Below are positions 28,370-36,791 of a DNA stretch of 64,000 nt, piece by piece (within the stretch, counting starts at the first letter, position 1; each line of letters opens with the position of its first letter). The position numbers and the translations under genes were made by a program. The notes under the pieces were generated by a model. It was not told the DNA's origin, searched no databases, and saw only the letters and a program-made list of their open reading frames with translations. This DNA is from PGYT01 sp963675055 (GTDB taxonomy: Bacteria > Bacteroidota > Ignavibacteria > Ignavibacteriales > Melioribacteraceae), in contig CAXXJE010000002.1 in assembly GCA_963675055.2 (NCBI GenBank), positions 62,001 to 126,000 on the forward strand, read 5' to 3'.

Positions 28370-28942
28370 TTATTCCACTTTTATATCGTAAGCAGCCAGC
28401 AGGCCTATAACTTCAGGCATAGAGAATTTCGCTTTTTTGATCTTGTTTAATGCCGGATCAATGGAGTAGTTGTAGGATTCCCGCAGATCAGCCTTTTCAA
28501 GAATTGTGTTCTCAAACGTCGTTCCATTCAGATCACATCCCTTGATTGTTGAACCGGATAAATCGGTTCCGGTAAAATCGGCTTCTTTCAGTTCACAATC
28601 AGTTATATTAATTCCAGCAAGTTCCAGCCGGTAAAATGAAGAAAGGTTCAACAGACAATTGTTGAACTCCATGTTAAGGAGGAAAGTATTGCACTGTTCG
28701 AAATGCACACCTAGGATTTTGCATGAATTAAAGATTACTTCTTTCAATCCGGTATTCGAAAGTGTAACCGAACTTAAATCACAATTTGAGAATTCGCATT
28801 CAATAAAGTTTATATCGGATAAATCGGTATTGGGAAAAGCACAGTTTGCGAATTTGCAGTTCTCGTAATCACCTTTGTCCAGCGGCTTCGTTGCGAAGTT
28901 CCGGTTTAGATATTCTATATCCGTGATATAAGCTTGATCCAT
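28370..28942 (-). CDS. Pentapeptide-repeat protein
   Basis: 190 residues from this ATG. The chain is a run of A(D/N)LxX-type pentapeptides (CKFANCAFPNTDLSDINF, CEFSNCDLSSVTLSN, ADFTGTDLSGSTIKG, CDLNGTTF, ADLRES) that would fold into a right-handed quadrilateral beta helix. Cys often takes the small-residue position. Some relatives (Qnr, McbG) protect gyrase, but the function here is not shown. I chose 28942 because CAGGAC lies before it and the repeats begin soon after; an open frame to 29050 would overlap the upstream regulator. The gap to that regulator is 34 bases, so they are likely one unit. Confidence 0.85.
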   Translation of the reverse strand: MDQAYITDIEYLNRNFATKPLDKGDYENCKFANCAFPNTDLSDINFIECEFSNCDLSSVTLSNTGLKEVIFNSCKILGVHFEQCNTFLLNMEFNNCLLNLSSFYRLELAGINITDCELKEADFTGTDLSGSTIKGCDLNGTTFENTILEKADLRESYNYSIDPALNKIKKAKFSMPEVIGLLAAYDIKVE

Positions 28943-28976
28943 AACAAGTCCTGTTTCCTGATGATAAATATACGAA

Positions 28977-29747
28977 TTACGAAGGAAAAGATTTACGCAT
29001 TGCGTTGGCGAATCTATGACTGATTTGAAATGGTTCCTCAACCCCTTCAATGTAAACTTCGTGCGATCTCAAACTCGTTTTGACAATTCTGTCGATGTAA
29101 TCTATATTTACTATTGTTGAACGGTGGATTCTTAAAAAGGACTGCGCAGGTAACAGCGATACCCAGTCGCATAATGATTTCCTCACAACAACAGCGCACT
29201 TCTCAGTAGTAACAACTTTTGAATACTCTTTTAGTGATTTTATATATAATATATTAGCAAATTTTACAAACTTCAGTTTGGTTCCGATCTTAACCAGTAT
29301 ATGATCATTCTTGCGCGGCATTTTCACTTCATCACCGAATGAGGAACTTAACTGAAGAACTATGTTTTCCTTTATTTGTTCCCGCTTGTTGAACAATCTT
29401 TGAACCGACTTAACAAGAGATCCAAATTCAAAAGGACGTGAGAAAAAATCATCGGCTCCGAGTTCCATTGCCTGTCTCATAGCTTTAATATTGCTCTCAT
29501 CAGACAGAAATATTATCGGTATTGTAGCGGTTAGGTTATCTGCACACAGCTGGCGTAAAACTTTCAGACTTTGATTATGACAAATCATATTGCAAATTAT
29601 CAAATCCGGCTGGTAATTTATTGCAATTTCAATACCATCCTTGTCACCTGCGGATATATAAGTTTTGTAGCCTGCCCCGGAGAGTACTTCTGCGGTTTCA
29701 CTATGCTCGGTTTTTAATTTTTCCTCTATAACCAGGATTTTTTTCAA
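28977..29747 (-). CDS. LytTR-family regulator with degenerate receiver
   Basis: 256 residues starting with TTG (LKKILVIEEK aligns with usual receiver starts). The receiver fold is present, but the phosphoacceptor Asp is Asn (N53 in LIICNMI) and the conserved Lys is Arg (R104 in FFSRPFEFG). S82 fills the Thr/Ser position. Phosphorylation is therefore unlikely and activity may depend on ligand or protein binding. The C-terminal LytTR domain (about 150-250) has FLRIHRSTIVNID. No kinase gene is adjacent, in contrast with the pair at 6.5-8.4 kb. It may control the pentapeptide-repeat gene 34 bases downstream or the divergent TorF/Amt genes. Confidence 0.87.
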   Translation of the reverse strand: MKKILVIEEKLKTEHSETAEVLSGAGYKTYISAGDKDGIEIAINYQPDLIICNMICHNQSLKVLRQLCADNLTATIPIIFLSDESNIKAMRQAMELGADDFFSRPFEFGSLVKSVQRLFNKREQIKENIVLQLSSSFGDEVKMPRKNDHILVKIGTKLKFVKFANILYIKSLKEYSKVVTTEKCAVVVRKSLCDWVSLLPAQSFLRIHRSTIVNIDYIDRIVKTSLRSHEVYIEGVEEPFQISHRFANAMRKSFPS

Positions 29748-30045
29748 CAGTTATAACCGGTAATGAAATTTTGTTTTACAACTTGTACAGTAATCTTAGA
29801 TTCTGAATCCAAGATACGTATTACTCATAGTCATAGCAATTTTGGACTGATCAGGAAGCCTAAGCACACCGCATAACTCCTTTTAGATTAACAACTTATA
29901 TGATTTTCGCCGTTTAAGACAAAAATGTCGCGCTTATTGATGAACTTCTGAGACCTGAGGGGGATATTCACTAATATGACTTCAAGATCGTATTTCATTA
30001 TTATATACCCGTTTTTACAAACTATCCACTAATAGTTAAAGGAAT

Positions 30046-30801
30046 ATGAACATGCGTTTCAACAAAACCATTTACTCACTATTAATCTTATCAACAGTCT
30101 TATTGCTGGGTCGTGTATCGGCGCAGGACGTTAATCTCGATCCGGGCGCAGATGTAACCAGCAGTTATATCTGGCGCGGTATGCAGGTAAACAGTTCCCC
30201 GAATATTCAACCTGCAATCTCACTTAGCTTATCCAATTTCTCGTTCGGCTTTTGGGGTTCTTACAGTCTTACGAACAAAAACTCGTTTGACGATGATTAC
30301 GCAACCAGCAGAGAAATCGACACCTGGATCAGCTACACACATGAACTGAACAACGGAATGGAAATTACTGCATTGGTAACCGATTACTTCTTCCCGAATG
30401 CAGGAGTAAAATTCGGAAACTTTAATAACTATGATGATCCCGACGGACCGGGCGGTCATATTATTGAAGCGGGGCTTTCGCTTACTCTGCCGGAATCAAT
30501 CCCATTAACTGTTTCGGGTTACTATAATGCCTACAACGATGCCGGGAATTGTGTTTACTTCCAGGTAGACTATTCCACGTCCGTTAGTGATGTACCGGTG
30601 GATGTATTCGCAGGTGCAACAACCGGCAGCGAGGATAATCCCGTTTATTACGGTGCGGATTCATTCAGTGTTATAAATCTTGGTTTATCCGTATCCAAAG
30701 AGATCGAAATTACAGACGAGTTTTCACTTCCCGTTAATTCGTCGCTGATTTTTAACCCAAAAGCCGAAGCGTTATATATGGTATTCGGGTTCAGCTTATA
30801 A
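30046..30801 (+). CDS. TorF-type putative outer-membrane protein
   Basis: 251 residues with a signal peptide ending at VSAQ (about residue 27). The mature start DVTSSYIWRGMQ followed by NIQPAISLSL is the signature of the Gcw_chp/TorF porin family, and the rest is beta-barrel-like, ending FGFSL. It would form an outer-membrane channel. The amt gene starts 40 bases downstream, a pairing consistent with ammonium uptake through both membranes (inference). ATG at 30046 or 30052; AAAGGA is close to both. Confidence 0.82.
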   Translation: MNMRFNKTIYSLLILSTVLLLGRVSAQDVNLDPGADVTSSYIWRGMQVNSSPNIQPAISLSLSNFSFGFWGSYSLTNKNSFDDDYATSREIDTWISYTHELNNGMEITALVTDYFFPNAGVKFGNFNNYDDPDGPGGHIIEAGLSLTLPESIPLTVSGYYNAYNDAGNCVYFQVDYSTSVSDVPVDVFAGATTGSEDNPVYYGADSFSVINLGLSVSKEIEITDEFSLPVNSSLIFNPKAEALYMVFGFSL

Positions 30802-30841
30802 TTAATAAACGTACTATTTACCCACTACGTAGGAGTAGAAT

Positions 30842-32062
30842 ATGTTTGATACAGGTAGTACCGGATTTATGCTGGTAGCAACCAGTTTGGTTATGCTTAT
30901 GACTCCGGGTTTGGCGTTTTTCTACGGAGGATTAGTAGGAAGAAAGAACGTGTTAGGAATTATGATCCAAAGTTTTGTTTCTCTTGGATGGACAACTGTG
31001 CTGTGGTTTGCATTCGGTTATTCACTCTGTTTCAGCGGCGGTGAAGGTGGTATAATCGGGAACTTCGATTTGGCCTTCCTGGCTGGGACGACTCTTGACA
31101 CCGTATTTACCGGCAATGGCGCAATTCCGCTATATGTATTTGTCGCTTACCAGATGATGTTTGCAATTATTACTCCCGCACTTATAACAGGTGCATTTAC
31201 TAACAGAGTTCGATTCCCCGCCTATATGATTTTCCTTACAGCGTGGCTCGTATTTGTATACTTCCCGCTCGTGCATATGGTATGGGGCGGCGGACTGCTG
31301 GCAGAATGGGGTGTTCTTGATTTTGCCGGAGGTATTGTTGTACACGCTAGTGCAGGAATGGCGGCACTTGCATCGGTATTCTATGTCGGTAAAAGAAATA
31401 TAATTGAAAGAGGACCTCACAGTATACCTCTTGTAGCACTTGGTACGGGACTGCTGTGGTTCGGATGGTATGGCTTTAACGCCGGAAGCGAGCTTCAGGT
31501 TGATACTATTACAGTTACAGCATTTCTGAACACAGACATTGCGGCATCATTTGCAGCTATGACCTGGCTGATACTCGCATGGGTTCTCGAGAGGAAACCT
31601 AAGTTCGTTGGACTGTTAACCGGAGCGGTTGCAGGACTTGCGACCATTACTCCCGCTGCCGGATTTGTAACGCCAATGCACTCGGCTATTATAGGTGTGG
31701 CAAGCGGATTTGTTTGTTACTTCGCTGTTGCAATTAAAAACAAAATGAAATGGGATGACGCTCTGGATGTATGGGGTGTTCACGGCGTTGGAGGATGCAT
31801 AGGTATAATAATGCTCGGACTGTTTGCTTCCAGTTCTGTTAATCCTATGGTAGAAGTAGAAGGACTCTTTATAGGGGGAGACATATCCTTCTTCCTTAAA
31901 CAACTAGTCTCGGTTGTTGCGGTAAGTACTTACTGTTTTCTCTTCACATATTTTATGCTTTGGATAATAAACTTTATCACACCTGTTAAGGTAAGTAAAG
32001 CAGAAGAAGAAGCCGGACTGGATAGTTCACTCCATGGTGAATTAGCTTACGAGCAGGATTAA
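30842..32062 (+). CDS. amt: Ammonium transporter (Amt/MEP family)
   Basis: 406 residues, about 11 membrane helices. It carries the family signatures FYGGLVGRKNVL (27-38), the pore D160 in WGVLDFAGG, the twin histidines H168 (GIVVHASAG) and H314 (WGVHGVGG), F107 and W148. It conducts ammonium across the inner membrane. There is no cleavable signal; the N-terminus starts inside helix 1. The TorF-type gene is 40 bases upstream. No P-II (glnB/glnK) gene follows, unlike many amt loci. TAGGAG lies before the ATG. Confidence 0.96.
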   Translation: MFDTGSTGFMLVATSLVMLMTPGLAFFYGGLVGRKNVLGIMIQSFVSLGWTTVLWFAFGYSLCFSGGEGGIIGNFDLAFLAGTTLDTVFTGNGAIPLYVFVAYQMMFAIITPALITGAFTNRVRFPAYMIFLTAWLVFVYFPLVHMVWGGGLLAEWGVLDFAGGIVVHASAGMAALASVFYVGKRNIIERGPHSIPLVALGTGLLWFGWYGFNAGSELQVDTITVTAFLNTDIAASFAAMTWLILAWVLERKPKFVGLLTGAVAGLATITPAAGFVTPMHSAIIGVASGFVCYFAVAIKNKMKWDDALDVWGVHGVGGCIGIIMLGLFASSSVNPMVEVEGLFIGGDISFFLKQLVSVVAVSTYCFLFTYFMLWIINFITPVKVSKAEEEAGLDSSLHGELAYEQD

Positions 32063-32067
32063 TATTG

Positions 32068-32106
32068 ATAGACGTTTCTGATTTCAGGAACGTCTATTTT
32101 AATTTT
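32068..32106 (+). terminator. Intrinsic terminator after amt
   Basis: ATAGACGTT (32068-32076) pairs with AACGTCTAT (32089-32097); the stem extends three more pairs inward including one G-U. TTTTAATTTTT follows. It separates amt from the convergent methyltransferase gene. Confidence 0.82.
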
Positions 32107-32111
32107 TACTT

Positions 32112-32753
32112 CTATCGAATCCGGAACACACCCTCCGTAATTTCATGTCGTTCCAGCTCGTTATCTCCGTGGTGGTGATACGCACCTGTGTATTCCCTGA
32201 AATGAACAGATTCGTAGTTGTTGAATAATTCTTTCAGTTCTCCCGGTTCAAGAAATGTTCGAACTTCTCCATCAGGTTTCAAATAGGAATTCTTACCAAC
32301 TAATTTGGACTGTTCGGCGATTACTTTGTATGAATCATCCTCTGTGGTAAATGCAGTGATGAAAACCAGCCCGTCTTTATCCAGCCATGTTGATAACTTT
32401 TCAATCAGATGAGCTATCTCTTCCCAAGATAGAATTTGAATAAGTCCAAAGACAAGTATTGTGGAGTATTTGCCTCCGGGAACAAAGTTTTGGAAATCTG
32501 ATACGAATGTTGAGTAGTCAAGTTTGTCCCTATCTTTAATATCGTTCAGCTGACGAATGGCTGTCGTGGAAGTATCGATTGCTTCGACACTATAACCGCA
32601 TTCGGATAAATATATAGTATGCCTTCCCTGCCCGGCGCCGATATCGAGAACGGGATAATCGCGAGAGATCAATTCACTATAGTCGATAAGAACTCTTTCA
32701 GGCTCACTGCCGAATACATTCTCAGCGTTATTATAAAGATCGTTGTAATTCAT
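32112..32753 (-). CDS. Class I SAM-dependent methyltransferase, TehB-like
   Basis: 213 residues. SAM-binding motif I is VLDIGAGQGRHT (about 35-46), with the acidic end of strand 2 at VEAIDTS and motif IV-like ILVFGLIQIL. The layout and the His-rich end (YTGAYHHHGDN) resemble TehB-like methyltransferases that act on tellurite or small thiols/oxyanions, but the substrate is not certain. Its start overlaps the stop of the MutS-like gene by four bases (ATGA), so the two are translationally coupled. Confidence 0.85.
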   Translation of the reverse strand: MNYNDLYNNAENVFGSEPERVLIDYSELISRDYPVLDIGAGQGRHTIYLSECGYSVEAIDTSTTAIRQLNDIKDRDKLDYSTFVSDFQNFVPGGKYSTILVFGLIQILSWEEIAHLIEKLSTWLDKDGLVFITAFTTEDDSYKVIAEQSKLVGKNSYLKPDGEVRTFLEPGELKELFNNYESVHFREYTGAYHHHGDNELERHEITEGVFRIR

Positions 32754-34348
32754 ACCGCATCAAGATCATTACCATCTTTCAACAACTTTTGAACAAGCTT
32801 ATTGGATTCATTCACTATCGTGTCCGGGTAGTCCATTATTCCCAGCAGCTTAATAGCGTTCCCAGAGGAGCAAGGCCCGGACTGTATTTTATAGTTAAAA
32901 TAAAACTTATCGTTATCTACCTGTTCACTGAAGTGAAACATTCTGAAACTATCCTTCAACAAATCCTGCAGCTCAATATCGTGTGTTGTACAAAACACTT
33001 TGTTTTTATTGTTAAGATAACTTAATACCGACGTTGATGTCGCAAGTCTTTCCAGTGTATTGGTACCCCGAAATATTTCATCAATTAAAAACAAATATTG
33101 ATTGCCGGACTCTGAAAGTTCTATAAACTCTTTCAGCAACTCGATTTCAACAAAGAAATAACTTTTACCTGACTCCAGATCCTCATTCCTGCGTATGGAT
33201 GATTTCACCATTAGCATTGGAAAAGACACCTCTTTGGCAAGACATATATTAATAGTCTGTGCCAATATAAAATTGATTCCCAGAGTTTTAATGAATGTTG
33301 TTTTTCCCGACATGTTAGAACCGGTGATCAATGCGGATTCCGATAAATCTTCTAACGAATTTGAAACTGCATTGTCAATCAGCGGGTGATAAAGACCTTT
33401 GAAATTAATCGTACCGGTATTATTGAATTGCGGAATACAATGCTGCGAAAATTCACAAAGGTATGAAGCAATTGAGATTGATGCGTCGAGACTTCCGATA
33501 GTTTCGTAAACTTTTCCAATTTCATACTGGTTCTTAAGCAGCACATTAACGGATCTGTAATAAGCAATCAGGTCGAACAGCAGGAACATATTCAGATATT
33601 CAACCGCGATTACAGCAAGTTCGTTCATCGATTGCTTGTCAACAACCAGGTAACCCAGCTTTTTCTTAAGGGATTTCAGCAATCCCCTGTTCTGTTTGAG
33701 AAATTGAATCTCTTTCAATTTACGTCCCGGACTGATTTTACTAATCGCAATGGCTGAAACTATCAATGCATTCAGACTCGAGAACCCGGTAAAGTACTCA
33801 TAGATTTTGCGGGAATATACTTTATTAATAATCAGATTTGTTAAAAGAATGGCTAATGTTATAAATAAGAAAGCTCCGTTGATTGAAATAAGAGCAGCCG
33901 AGATTACCGACAACACCGATAAGATATAAAACAGCGGGTACCATTTTGTTCGGGGTAACGATTCACTATGAATTAGATAAGAAATAAAATAGGAAGAGTC
34001 CCCGGTAAGGTTGAATAACTTTAATTGTATATTCTCTCTTAATTCCTGATCCTGATTGAGAGTGGAAACTAATTTATACTTACCACTTAGGACATCTTTT
34101 TTACTTTCATATGTACGAAGAGTATGATATAAATACTGCTGACCGACACCTGATATATTCCTGTCAATCTTCGAAAAAACCGAATCCATTTCAAGATCCT
34201 GCCAGGTCTTGTCATCAACATATTCCCCCGTCTTCGACTTAATAAGATCATGGTAAGATGATATCAGGTCATAATTCCGATACTCCTCAACAGGCTTTCC
34301 CCAGCGACTCCGCAAATATTGAAGACGTTTCTTTTTGTTTGATAGCAT
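32750..34348 (-). CDS. MutS-family ATPase with membrane segments
   Basis: 532 residues. The C-terminal MutS domain V is complete: Walker A GSNMSGKTT (343-351), Walker B LFLIDE (419-424) followed by FRGTN, and the TTHD switch (454-457). The mismatch-binding N-terminal domain of MutS is absent. Instead two hydrophobic helices at about 136-178 and a further weak one near 190-203 suggest an inner-membrane protein. This matches the poorly characterised membrane MutS-like ATPases of this phylum rather than repair MutS. It is co-translated with a methyltransferase, so a role away from mismatch repair is likely. Confidence 0.85.
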   Translation of the reverse strand: MLSNKKKRLQYLRSRWGKPVEEYRNYDLISSYHDLIKSKTGEYVDDKTWQDLEMDSVFSKIDRNISGVGQQYLYHTLRTYESKKDVLSGKYKLVSTLNQDQELRENIQLKLFNLTGDSSYFISYLIHSESLPRTKWYPLFYILSVLSVISAALISINGAFLFITLAILLTNLIINKVYSRKIYEYFTGFSSLNALIVSAIAISKISPGRKLKEIQFLKQNRGLLKSLKKKLGYLVVDKQSMNELAVIAVEYLNMFLLFDLIAYYRSVNVLLKNQYEIGKVYETIGSLDASISIASYLCEFSQHCIPQFNNTGTINFKGLYHPLIDNAVSNSLEDLSESALITGSNMSGKTTFIKTLGINFILAQTINICLAKEVSFPMLMVKSSIRRNEDLESGKSYFFVEIELLKEFIELSESGNQYLFLIDEIFRGTNTLERLATSTSVLSYLNNKNKVFCTTHDIELQDLLKDSFRMFHFSEQVDNDKFYFNYKIQSGPCSSGNAIKLLGIMDYPDTIVNESNKLVQKLLKDGNDLDAV

Positions 34349-34552
34349 ACTTATATGTTATTTCTTTCTGTTTGATACCCGTTAATAGAAAATTTATTCA
34401 ACAACAAAACAGCTGATTTTTATACCCGCCATAATATCAGTAATATCTTGATCATCCTGATTTGCATTTCTCTTTCGGTATTGAACAATTGACTCCAGGA
34501 CTGCATTGCCGGATAGAAATAAACTTACTCCCTTTAAATATTTGACGCTGCA

Positions 34553-34936
34553 TTACCCGGACTCACCCTTCAGCAGCCAGTCAATCGCCTCTTCCCTGCT
34601 GAAAAAATAATTATATCTTTCCTCATTTTCGCTCTTGTTACTCACTTCCGGCGGATGAATAAACGCAATCTTTCTGAATCTGTTCAAGTTAGTCTCTTCT
34701 TTCATAAACCTGAGTTTCAACTCCCTCAGCACATCAATACTCTCAAAAATATGATCACCGGAGTTGATTATTAGAAGCGATGTGTCGCAGGATCCCAGTT
34801 CCAGAAATAGCTGATCGATACTGTTGCTGGTTATTGGATTTTTAAGATGGAGTTCGTTATAGCTTATATTAGTAAGTTGCGTAAGGAATTCTCCTAATTC
34901 AGAATATTTTACTTGTAAATATACTACTTGGATCAA
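34553..34936 (-). CDS. STAS/SpoIIAA-like small protein (tentative)
   Basis: 127 residues from TTG. The alternating strand/helix pattern (TSLLIINSGDHIFESIDVLREL, then RKIAFIHPPEV and YNYFFSREEAIDWLL) fits a SpoIIAA-like/STAS domain, in which an ending F-x-x-x-EAxxWL is common. Such domains bind proteins or lipids. No partner anti-sigma kinase is near. The TTG overlaps the stop of a 37-codon frame upstream, so either the start lies elsewhere or the gene is the second part of a coupled pair. A gap of about 200 bases without features separates it from the MutS-like gene. Confidence 0.5.
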   Translation of the reverse strand: MIQVVYLQVKYSELGEFLTQLTNISYNELHLKNPITSNSIDQLFLELGSCDTSLLIINSGDHIFESIDVLRELKLRFMKEETNLNRFRKIAFIHPPEVSNKSENEERYNYFFSREEAIDWLLKGESG

Positions 34937-35046
34937 GACAAATCAGTTGTAAAACATGGTAGTACATCCTCCTCGAAATACGGCTGCTGGTTAACCCAGA
35001 ACATATACTCAACTTTAAGAAATTCTTTCGCGAACGCATGCAGCAA
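34933..35046 (-). CDS. Possible 37-residue ORF between oxidoreductase and STAS-like gene
   Basis: A TTG-started frame beginning 5 bases after the oxidoreductase stop, with residues such as FAKEFLKVEYMFWVNQQ and EEDVLPC, ends in TGA that overlaps the next TTG. The composition is protein-like and the junctions are tight. It could be a small coupled gene, a displaced N-terminal part of the STAS-like protein, or chance. Confidence 0.25.
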   Translation of the reverse strand: MLHAFAKEFLKVEYMFWVNQQPYFEEDVLPCFTTDLS

Positions 35047-35051
35047 TCACT

Positions 35052-35987
35052 CTAAACAGTTATCACCACATGCCCTTTCTTATGTCCTTTTTCAACATAC
35101 TTGTGCGCTTCAACTATCTCCTCTAATTTGTAAGTTCTGTCTACAACGGTTCGTAGCTTACCATCTTCTAAAAGCTCTTTAAGAAAAATCAAATCTTCAG
35201 TTTTTATACTTTCTTCCGAATCAAAATTCCGGACAACATTAAGATAGACACCTTTCTTTTTTAGCAGCTTCTTAGCTACTGCTTTTTCCAATTTGTCAAC
35301 CGCGTCAAAGACTATATCATATCTTTTCGAATGCTCAGTTAAATCTTCCTTTGTGTAGTCGATAACCCTGTCGGCTCCAAGAGACTGAACCAGTTCAAGA
35401 TTGGTTGTACTGCAAACACCGGTTACATCAGCCCCGAAGTGTTTTGCGAGCTGGACCGCGAAAGTACCTACACTTCCGGAAGCTCCGTAGATCAGGATAG
35501 TCTGACCTTCCTTTATTTTAGCTGCGCGCAGGAAGCACAATGCAGTTAGTCCTCCGGTAGAAGCTCCGGCAGCCGCTTCTTCGAAGGTCATGTTAGACGG
35601 TTTCAAAGCTACTAATCCTTCCTTAATTCGCTTAGCATTTTCCGGCAGACATATATACTCTGCGTAAGCCCCGAACACGAAACCTGCAGTTGCGAATACT
35701 TCATCACCCGGCTTAAATCGTTTTACATCCCGCCCGATATGTTTAACTACACCGGCAAGTTCCATTCCCAGTATACTTCTTTTCGGCTTCGTTATTCCAA
35801 GATATAACCTGAATGGTATCATTTGCCAGAATGGAACATTGAAGCTGCGAATCCTTACATCTCCAATGTGACAGGTCGTGGCATATACTTTTATTAGAAC
35901 TTCATTATCCCGCGGAGTTGGCTTTTCGACTTCCCTCATTTGCAATACTTCCGGCGGACCATATTTAGTGCAGACAATTGCTTTCAC
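35052..35987 (-). CDS. Zinc-independent MDR oxidoreductase (quinone oxidoreductase-like)
   Basis: 311 residues starting with GTG. The GroES-like N-terminal domain (PPEVLQMREVEKPTP, GMELAGVV) is followed by a Rossmann fold with nucleotide motif YGASGSVGTFAVQLAK (about 165-180). The Cys/His zinc ligands of alcohol dehydrogenases are absent, so it belongs to the zinc-less NADPH:quinone oxidoreductase branch. It reduces quinones or enals using NADPH. It is single in its unit apart from the small frame downstream. Confidence 0.88.
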   Translation of the reverse strand: MKAIVCTKYGPPEVLQMREVEKPTPRDNEVLIKVYATTCHIGDVRIRSFNVPFWQMIPFRLYLGITKPKRSILGMELAGVVKHIGRDVKRFKPGDEVFATAGFVFGAYAEYICLPENAKRIKEGLVALKPSNMTFEEAAAGASTGGLTALCFLRAAKIKEGQTILIYGASGSVGTFAVQLAKHFGADVTGVCSTTNLELVQSLGADRVIDYTKEDLTEHSKRYDIVFDAVDKLEKAVAKKLLKKKGVYLNVVRNFDSEESIKTEDLIFLKELLEDGKLRTVVDRTYKLEEIVEAHKYVEKGHKKGHVVITV

Positions 35988-36056
35988 TCAGTTTTCCTGT
36001 TGTTGATAAATCTTATTTAAAAGCCAGCTGTCTATCGGTACATTTAAGCCACAGAG

Positions 36057-36725
36057 TCAATCGCTGTTTCTAAGTTTAGAACTTGTACCGTTCCTTGGTC
36101 GGGAAAGATATTCGGCTATTTCTTCCGCTGTTCTTCGGGTTCCTTTCGCCAGTTTATTATTTAAAGGAGTATTAATATAGGGGAATGCACCTTCGTATAC
36201 CCATGCGTATATCCGGTTTACACGATTGGGATTTTCTTTATAGTAATATGGGCCTTTAAGTGTCACATAGCCGTCACTATTATAACCTTCAAATGTCATC
36301 ACATAATTGATGTTTCCACCGTTCCATGATGAATCCAGGCAAGTACAGGAAAATATATTATTCTTATAATCCCATATTCCTGCTGCACTGCCTTCATAAT
36401 AATTTGACCCTGAGTAATAGCCCATTTTTCCATAATAAGTGACTACATGCCTATTTGCCCGATGACGGACTTGCCACAGACTGATATCCCATCCATCGAT
36501 ATCGGTTACGATTACATCATAGTAACCTAGATCTTCGATTTTGGACAGTATATTCTTTTTTAATTCTTCTCTTGTTATGGGAATTCCCCCTGCATTGCGG
36601 GTTGATGTGATGGATTGTTGCTCAACATAAGTCGTGGGAGAATTCCGCGACTCATCGTTAGAAGTGCAGCTTAAAAGTATAAGTACTGTAGCAAACACAA
36701 TAAAAAATGCTGGTAATGCTTTCAT
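36057..36725 (-). CDS. Lipoprotein of unknown function
   Basis: 222 residues. Signal with lipobox LILLSC. The mature part begins Ser/Thr-rich, then has a helix (ITREELKKNILSKIEDLGYY) and a Tyr/Trp-rich beta region (GKMGYYSGSNYYEGSAAG). It is not assigned to a family. I chose the ATG at 36725 because TTGGAGTC before it acts as ribosome site; a TTG at 36737 lies inside that site. It is followed after 50 or so bases by the substrate-binding lipoprotein gene on the upstream side, so both may share a transcript. Confidence 0.6.
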   Translation of the reverse strand: MKALPAFFIVFATVLILLSCTSNDESRNSPTTYVEQQSITSTRNAGGIPITREELKKNILSKIEDLGYYDVIVTDIDGWDISLWQVRHRANRHVVTYYGKMGYYSGSNYYEGSAAGIWDYKNNIFSCTCLDSSWNGGNINYVMTFEGYNSDGYVTLKGPYYYKENPNRVNRIYAWVYEGAFPYINTPLNNKLAKGTRRTAEEIAEYLSRPRNGTSSKLRNSD

Positions 36726-36791
36726 TGTTGACTCCAATTTAAAATAGTACTTCTAATTTAATATTTAACTACTAAAACATTGTTTCCCTGG

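Noticed and set aside
28943..29050. N-terminal extension of the pentapeptide-repeat protein
   Set aside because: It would overlap the upstream regulator gene, and the residues do not fit the repeat pattern.
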